A stretch of 64,000 bases of DNA, taken from positions 62,001 through 126,000 of the forward strand of contig JADJRG010000017.1 in the NCBI GenBank assembly GCA_016712315.1, in the 5' to 3' direction. The position numbers and the translations under genes are program-made. Shown here in pieces: positions 60,379 to 64,000 of this stretch. This DNA is from Nannocystis sp. (lineage in GTDB: Bacteria; Myxococcota_A; Polyangia; Nannocystales; Nannocystaceae). The notes under the pieces are model-generated. The model was not told the DNA's origin and did no database searches. It saw nothing but the letters and a program-made list of their open reading frames with translations. Every line of letters starts with the position of its first letter. Position 1 is the stretch's first letter.

Positions 60379-61650
60379 GGTGCGGGGCTCGTGGGGGGCG
60401 GTGAGAGGGGGTAGCGCGGGAGCAGCTCGCGGGGCAGGTCGTGGTGGCGATCGAGGAGGGCGGCGAGCTCGAGGGAGAGGCGACCGTAACGCTCGAGGAA
60501 GCCGACGCCGCGCAGCTCGGAGCCGAGGGCCTCGATCTGGACGATGTCGGTGACGAGCTGGGCGGCGGCGGCGGCGAGGCGCTCGGGGTCGATGACGAGG
60601 CGCTGCTCGGCGTCGAAGCGGAAGACGGCCTCCTCGGCGTAACGGCCGAGCTGGAGGCGGGCGGCGAGGCGCGGGTGCTCGGGGCCGCCGGGGCGGGCGT
60701 GGTGCAAGAGGGCGGCGACGTAGGTGGCGGCGAGGGCGGCGGGCTGGATGGAGCTGTCTTTTGGGGCAGAATCGAGGAGGCCGGCGGCGAGCGCGGTGTG
60801 GGCGATGACGTCGGCCTTGGCGCGCCTCGAGGGGGACGTAGGCGGCCCCGAGGGCGGTCTGGAGGGGGGCTGGGGCGCCGCCGATGGTCGCCTCCGCGGG
60901 GCCGACCCGGTAGGCGAGCTCGCGCGCGGGGATGATCGCTTTTGCAAAAAGTTCGGCGTCGAGGTGAGGGTGGTGCGCAGGGGCGAGGGCGCGCTCGCCG
61001 AGAGGCTTGATGAGGGCCTCAAACTCGGCGCGCTCGAGGTTCCGGAGGGGACCTATGGGGGCGCCGTCGGCGGCGTGGAGGCGGGCCGGGAGGTCGAGGG
61101 GGAATTCTTCGGAGCGATAGAGTAGGTCGAGGATCAGCGGCGCGGGGGCGCTGGCCGGCGGGGCGCGGCGGAGGTGCTCGGGGATCGGGAGGCCGCGCTC
61201 GAGCTCGGCGAGGCGCTTGTGGTGGCGGGCGAGCTCGGCGGTGGCGGCGGCGTCGATGAGGGCGATGTGGAGGGTGGATCCGCTCACTTCGGCGGGGCTG
61301 AGGTGGTCGACGACGACGAGCGGGCTCTTCTGGAGGGTTTTGGTGCGCTTGGCGGCGGCGGCGAGGTCGCCGGTGGGCGCGGCGGCGATGATCTGATCCA
61401 GGATTGCGCGCTGCGCGGGGGTGATGGCGCTGAGATCGGCGGCGAGAGGGAGCGAGAGGGCGCGGGCGAGGCGAGCGGCGGGGTCGTTTGGGTCAGGGGC
61501 GGGCGCTTGAGGCTCAGGCTCGGGCGGGTCAGGGGCGGTGATCGGCGAGGGGGCGCGGGCGCGTAGCGGCTGCTGCGGGGCCTCTGGCTGCGGCTGGCAG
61601 GCGCCGAAGAGGACGGCGGCGACGAGGTAGAGCGCGACGCGGCGGTGCAT
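60375..61650 (-). pseudogene. Lipoprotein gene with an internal frameshift
   Basis: The product starts at ATG 61650 with signal and lipobox (LYLVAAVLFGACQPQ), followed by a Pro linker and a mainly helical domain (ITPAQRAILDQIIAAAP, LVVVDHLSPAEVSGSTLHIALID). Near 60825-60835 the coding shifts frame: after AYVPLEAR the reading continues as AKADVIAHTALAAGLLD to RYPLSPPPTSPAP, ending at 60375 just before the helicase start. A lost pair of bases or one extra base fits. With the shift repaired it encodes about 425 residues of unknown function. Confidence 0.75.
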
Positions 61651-61849
61651 GGCGGGGGGAGAGTCGCACACTCGAGCGAGGCGCGAAAGCCCGCAGGAGC
61701 AGCGTCTAGGGGGGCTCCTGACGTCGGTCGACGACGGGCGTGGCGCGGCGGCGTGACTCGTGCCGCGCGCGACGGTGAGTCGACGTCGCTGACGGACCCC
61801 GCGTTGCCCGCGCTGCGCAGGGTGCCCGCGACCAGGGTCTGGTGCCCGA

Positions 61850-61862
61850 ATAACGGCGTTAT
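61850..61862. promoter_or_regulatory. Palindrome ataacg-g-cgttat
   Basis: This 13-base palindrome lies in the 291-base gap between the esterase end and the lipoprotein start, on the upstream side of the latter. An AT-rich symmetric site in GC-rich DNA is a possible operator. The rest of the gap shows nothing else. Confidence 0.4.
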
Positions 61863-61941
61863 GAAGGTACGCTCACCTCGGATACGCGAGATCTGGCGAA
61901 AATCGAGCCTTGGTCGGCTGGGACTCGTAGGAGGCGGACCC

Positions 61942-62970
61942 TCAGGCGGTGAGGGCGCTGTAGAGGAGGGGGAGGGAGCGATCGAGGCGGTAGTCGATGC
62001 TGGAATGATCGTCGTCGAACTCCTCATACAAATGGGGGATCTGGGCGGCCTCGAGGCGGCGGATGAGGGCGCGGGCGCCGTAGTGGATGTTGTATTGGTC
62101 GCGGGCGCCGACGTCGATGTAGAGGTAGCGGAGGCGGCGGAGGTTGGCCAAAGCGGCCGGCTCCGTGACGATCTGGAGGGGGTCGTGGGCGAGCCAGCGG
62201 GCCCAGGCGGCGGGGTCGAGCTCGCAGGTGTGGGGATCGACGGGGAGGCGGATCCCCCAATATGCGGCGGGGTCAGGGTCGTAGGTGGCGGCCATGGCGA
62301 GGAGCATGAGCACGTGAAATTGATCGCCGCGGAGCTTGGGGGCGTCCGTGAGGGCCTCGATGAAGCGCTGGGCGCTGCCGCCGTAGCGGGCGAGGGCGCC
62401 GAGGACCTTGGGGAAGTCAGGGCGGTAGAGGAGGTCGAAGCCGACGTCGCCGGAGTGGCTGGCGATCGCGCCCCAGACGTCAGCGTGGCGCATGCCGTGG
62501 ACGAGGGCGCCGTAGCCGCCGCTGGATTTTCCAAAGAGCGCGCGGCCGGCGGGGCCTCGGCGGACGTTGGCCTGCGACTCGATCGCGGGGAGCATGTCGG
62601 CGATCAAAAAATCCTCCCAGCGGCCGAGCGCGGCGGAGTTGATGTACTGGTTGCCGCCGAGGGCGGTGAAGCAGTCTGGGAAGGCGACGACGCAGGGGCC
62701 GATCTGGCCGGCGGCGTGCAGGCGATCGAGGCGCTGCGGGACGCTCTCGCCGAAGGCGGTCCAGGCGAGGCGGCGCAGGCCGGAGCCGGTGAAGCCGGCG
62801 AGGTCGACGAGCAGGGGCACGGGCGGGCCGGCGTCGTCGTAGCCGGGGGTGAGGTAGAGGGCGACGCTGCGGGTGGCGGGATCTCCGAGGAGGTTGTCGC
62901 GGAGGGCGGGGCTGTCGACGCGGAGCTCGCGGAGCTGGCCTCGCAGGGGGCTGTAGTTGTGGATCGGCAT
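61942..62970 (-). CDS. Alpha/beta hydrolase of the esterase D type
   Basis: The protein has 342 residues. It is a putative-esterase (PF00756-like) fold. Nucleophile Ser in GKSSGGYGALV near 149, Asp in the IDVGARDQYN region near 290, and His in FDDDHSSIDYR near 323 make the triad. Residues before 45 are an N-terminal beta segment seen in mycolyltransferase/feruloyl esterase relatives. No signal peptide. The substrate, an acyl ester, is unknown. Confidence 0.85.
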   Translation of the reverse strand: MPIHNYSPLRGQLRELRVDSPALRDNLLGDPATRSVALYLTPGYDDAGPPVPLLVDLAGFTGSGLRRLAWTAFGESVPQRLDRLHAAGQIGPCVVAFPDCFTALGGNQYINSAALGRWEDFLIADMLPAIESQANVRRGPAGRALFGKSSGGYGALVHGMRHADVWGAIASHSGDVGFDLLYRPDFPKVLGALARYGGSAQRFIEALTDAPKLRGDQFHVLMLLAMAATYDPDPAAYWGIRLPVDPHTCELDPAAWARWLAHDPLQIVTEPAALANLRRLRYLYIDVGARDQYNIHYGARALIRRLEAAQIPHLYEEFDDDHSSIDYRLDRSLPLLYSALTA

Positions 62971-63032
62971 GGCGAGGGCGAGACGATAGCACCGGCTGAC
63001 AGACGCGCGCGGTTGTGGGATAAGCCGCCGCG

Positions 63033-63641
63033 ATGATGAACGAGGCGATGAACGAGGCGACGAGGAGCGGGGCGCTGTGGCGCGGCGGCCTGACCAGCGA
63101 TCTGTCGAAGGTGCTGCTCAGCGAGGCGCAGATCCAAGGGCGCGTGGCAGCGCTCGGGGCGCAGCTAGCGGCGGAGTACGCGGGCCGCGAGCTGCTGGTG
63201 GTGGGGATCTTGAGCGGGTCGTTCCCGTTCATCGCCGACCTGGTGCGGCAGATCAACTTGCCGCTGGCGATCGACTTCATCTCGGTGTCTTCGTACGGCG
63301 ATCGGACGCGCTCGTCCGGGGTGGTGCGGATGCTGAAGGACCTGAACCAGTCGATCGCGGGCCGCGACGTGCTGCTGGTCGAGGACATCATCGACACCGG
63401 CCTGACGCTGAGCTACTTGGTGGAGAACCTGCGGACCCGGCGCCCGGCTTCGCTCGAGATTTGTACGCTGCTCGATAAGCGTGAGGCGCGGGTGACGGCG
63501 ACGACGGCGCGTTATGTGGGCTTTGAGTGCCCCAACGAATTCGTGGTCGGGTATGGGCTCGACTACCGCGGGCTGTACCGCAACCTGCCGTTCATCGGCG
63601 TGCTTCGGCCGGAGATCTACGGGGCCGGCGGCGAGGGCTGA
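63033..63641 (+). CDS. hpt: Hypoxanthine phosphoribosyltransferase
   Basis: The protein has 202 residues. The PRPP loop VLLVEDIIDTGLTLSYL, the flexible loop ISVSSYGDRTRSSGVV and the end GYGLDYRGLYRNLP are all diagnostic. The enzyme salvages hypoxanthine and guanine to IMP and GMP. The start at 63033 gives about 20 extra residues; ATG 63048 is also possible. Confidence 0.93.
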   Translation: MMNEAMNEATRSGALWRGGLTSDLSKVLLSEAQIQGRVAALGAQLAAEYAGRELLVVGILSGSFPFIADLVRQINLPLAIDFISVSSYGDRTRSSGVVRMLKDLNQSIAGRDVLLVEDIIDTGLTLSYLVENLRTRRPASLEICTLLDKREARVTATTARYVGFECPNEFVVGYGLDYRGLYRNLPFIGVLRPEIYGAGGEG

Positions 63642-63702
63642 GCCGGCTGGGAGCAGAATCAGCGCTGGCGAGGGTCGCGATCGGCGCTATCTTCCGCGCC
63701 TC

Positions 63703-64000
63703 ATGTTTGAACGTCCGCTGTTAGACCCGAAGTCCCCCACCCCCGCCGTCGCCGAGACGATCGCGAACTTCCACCGCCGCGTGATCGATGAGGTCGCCGC
63801 GGCGATCGAGTCGGAGCCGGTGGTGGTGGTGGGCATGGCCCAAAATCCGTTCGTCAAGAAGGCCCGCAAGGCGCTCGAGGCGGGCGGGGTGCAGTTTCGA
63901 TACCTCGAATACGGCTCGTACTTCTCGGCGTGGAAGGAGCGGCTGGCGATCAAGATGTGGAGCGGGTGGTCGACCTTCCCGCAGGTGTTCGTGCGCGGCC
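63703..64000 (+). CDS. Glutaredoxin-like protein lacking the catalytic cysteine, 3' end outside window
   Basis: Ninety-nine residues are visible from ATG 63703. The first 35 are a helical leader. VVVVGMAQNPFVKKARKALE, QFRYLEYGSY and WSTFPQVFVRG are the strand, following helix and cis-Pro region of a glutaredoxin/PICOT-like fold. The usual CxxC/CxFS position reads AQNPF, so no redox Cys is present there. The frame runs past the window end. It may be a structural or iron-sulfur-adaptor relative and not an oxidoreductase. Confidence 0.75.
   Translation, partial: MFERPLLDPKSPTPAVAETIANFHRRVIDEVAAAIESEPVVVVGMAQNPFVKKARKALEAGGVQFRYLEYGSYFSAWKERLAIKMWSGWSTFPQVFVRG

Noticed and set aside
57808..61671. 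A single 1287-residue fusion of lipoprotein and helicase
   Set aside because: The frame is open by chance through an Arg/Pro-rich stretch (about residues 285-430) that is the wrong frame of the lipoprotein gene. The helicase has its own GTG start.

Overview
The window is very GC-rich and densely packed. It reads like the chromosome of a heterotrophic myxobacterium, most likely of the Nannocystaceae/Plesiocystis type. The signs are many lipoproteins with Ser/Thr-rich linkers and CGDG..DPGE(E/Q)CD Cys-rich repeats, several Hanks-type kinases (one fused to an AAA ATPase beside an ECF sigma factor), a sigma-54 activator with a V4R sensor, and GTG starts that overlap the upstream stop. This is inference from gene content and style. 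There is no rRNA marker, and I saw no tRNA, rRNA, CRISPR array, insertion sequence or phage.

Layout. 0-3.8 kb: secreted Cys-rich protein, WD40-like lipoprotein, Cys-rich lipoprotein, methyltransferase. 4.0-10.3 kb: cytochrome P460-like lipoprotein, then a tight operon of UDP-sulfoquinovose synthase-like enzyme, class V PLP enzyme, GT-C membrane protein, cysteine dioxygenase-like cupin and DUF2304-GT2 glycosyltransferase. This looks like a sulfosugar glycoconjugate pathway supplied with sulfite from cysteine. 10.5-21.5 kb: lipoproteins, including a tandem triplication (13.8-17.2 kb), a V4R/sigma-54 regulator, a TlpA-like lipoprotein, and a beta-barrel protein with a diheme cytochrome.

21.5-32.8 kb is the most remarkable part: a minus-strand run of about eleven genes. 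In transcription order these are Ser/Thr kinase, [2Fe-2S] ferredoxin, V4R protein, Pro-rich protein, phycobiliprotein-like globin, second V4R protein, two Ser/Thr kinases, a PcyA-like ferredoxin-dependent bilin reductase, heme oxygenase, and a class III nucleotide cyclase. Heme oxygenase plus bilin reductase would make a phytobilin from heme, with the ferredoxin as likely electron donor. The globin keeps the Cys-x-Arg-Asp chromophore motif of phycobiliproteins. The kinases and V4R proteins suggest a sensory rather than photosynthetic role.

33-43.7 kb: persulfide dioxygenase-rhodanese fusion, LOG protein, riboflavin gene ribA with a renalase-like flavoenzyme, universal stress protein, CAT-fold acyltransferase, peroxiredoxin, DUF3311/sodium-solute symporter pair. 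43.7-46.9 kb: FGE-like lipoprotein, DUF692/MNIO enzyme and its partner protein, with no obvious small precursor peptide. 47-48.6 kb: two unknown proteins around a non-coding segment with nested palindromes. 48.8-64 kb: soluble transhydrogenase, HU-like protein, kinase-ATPase with ECF sigma factor, SppA, a frameshifted endonuclease III, a SKI2-like helicase, a frameshifted lipoprotein, an esterase, hypoxanthine phosphoribosyltransferase, and a glutaredoxin-like protein without the catalytic cysteine that runs off the end.
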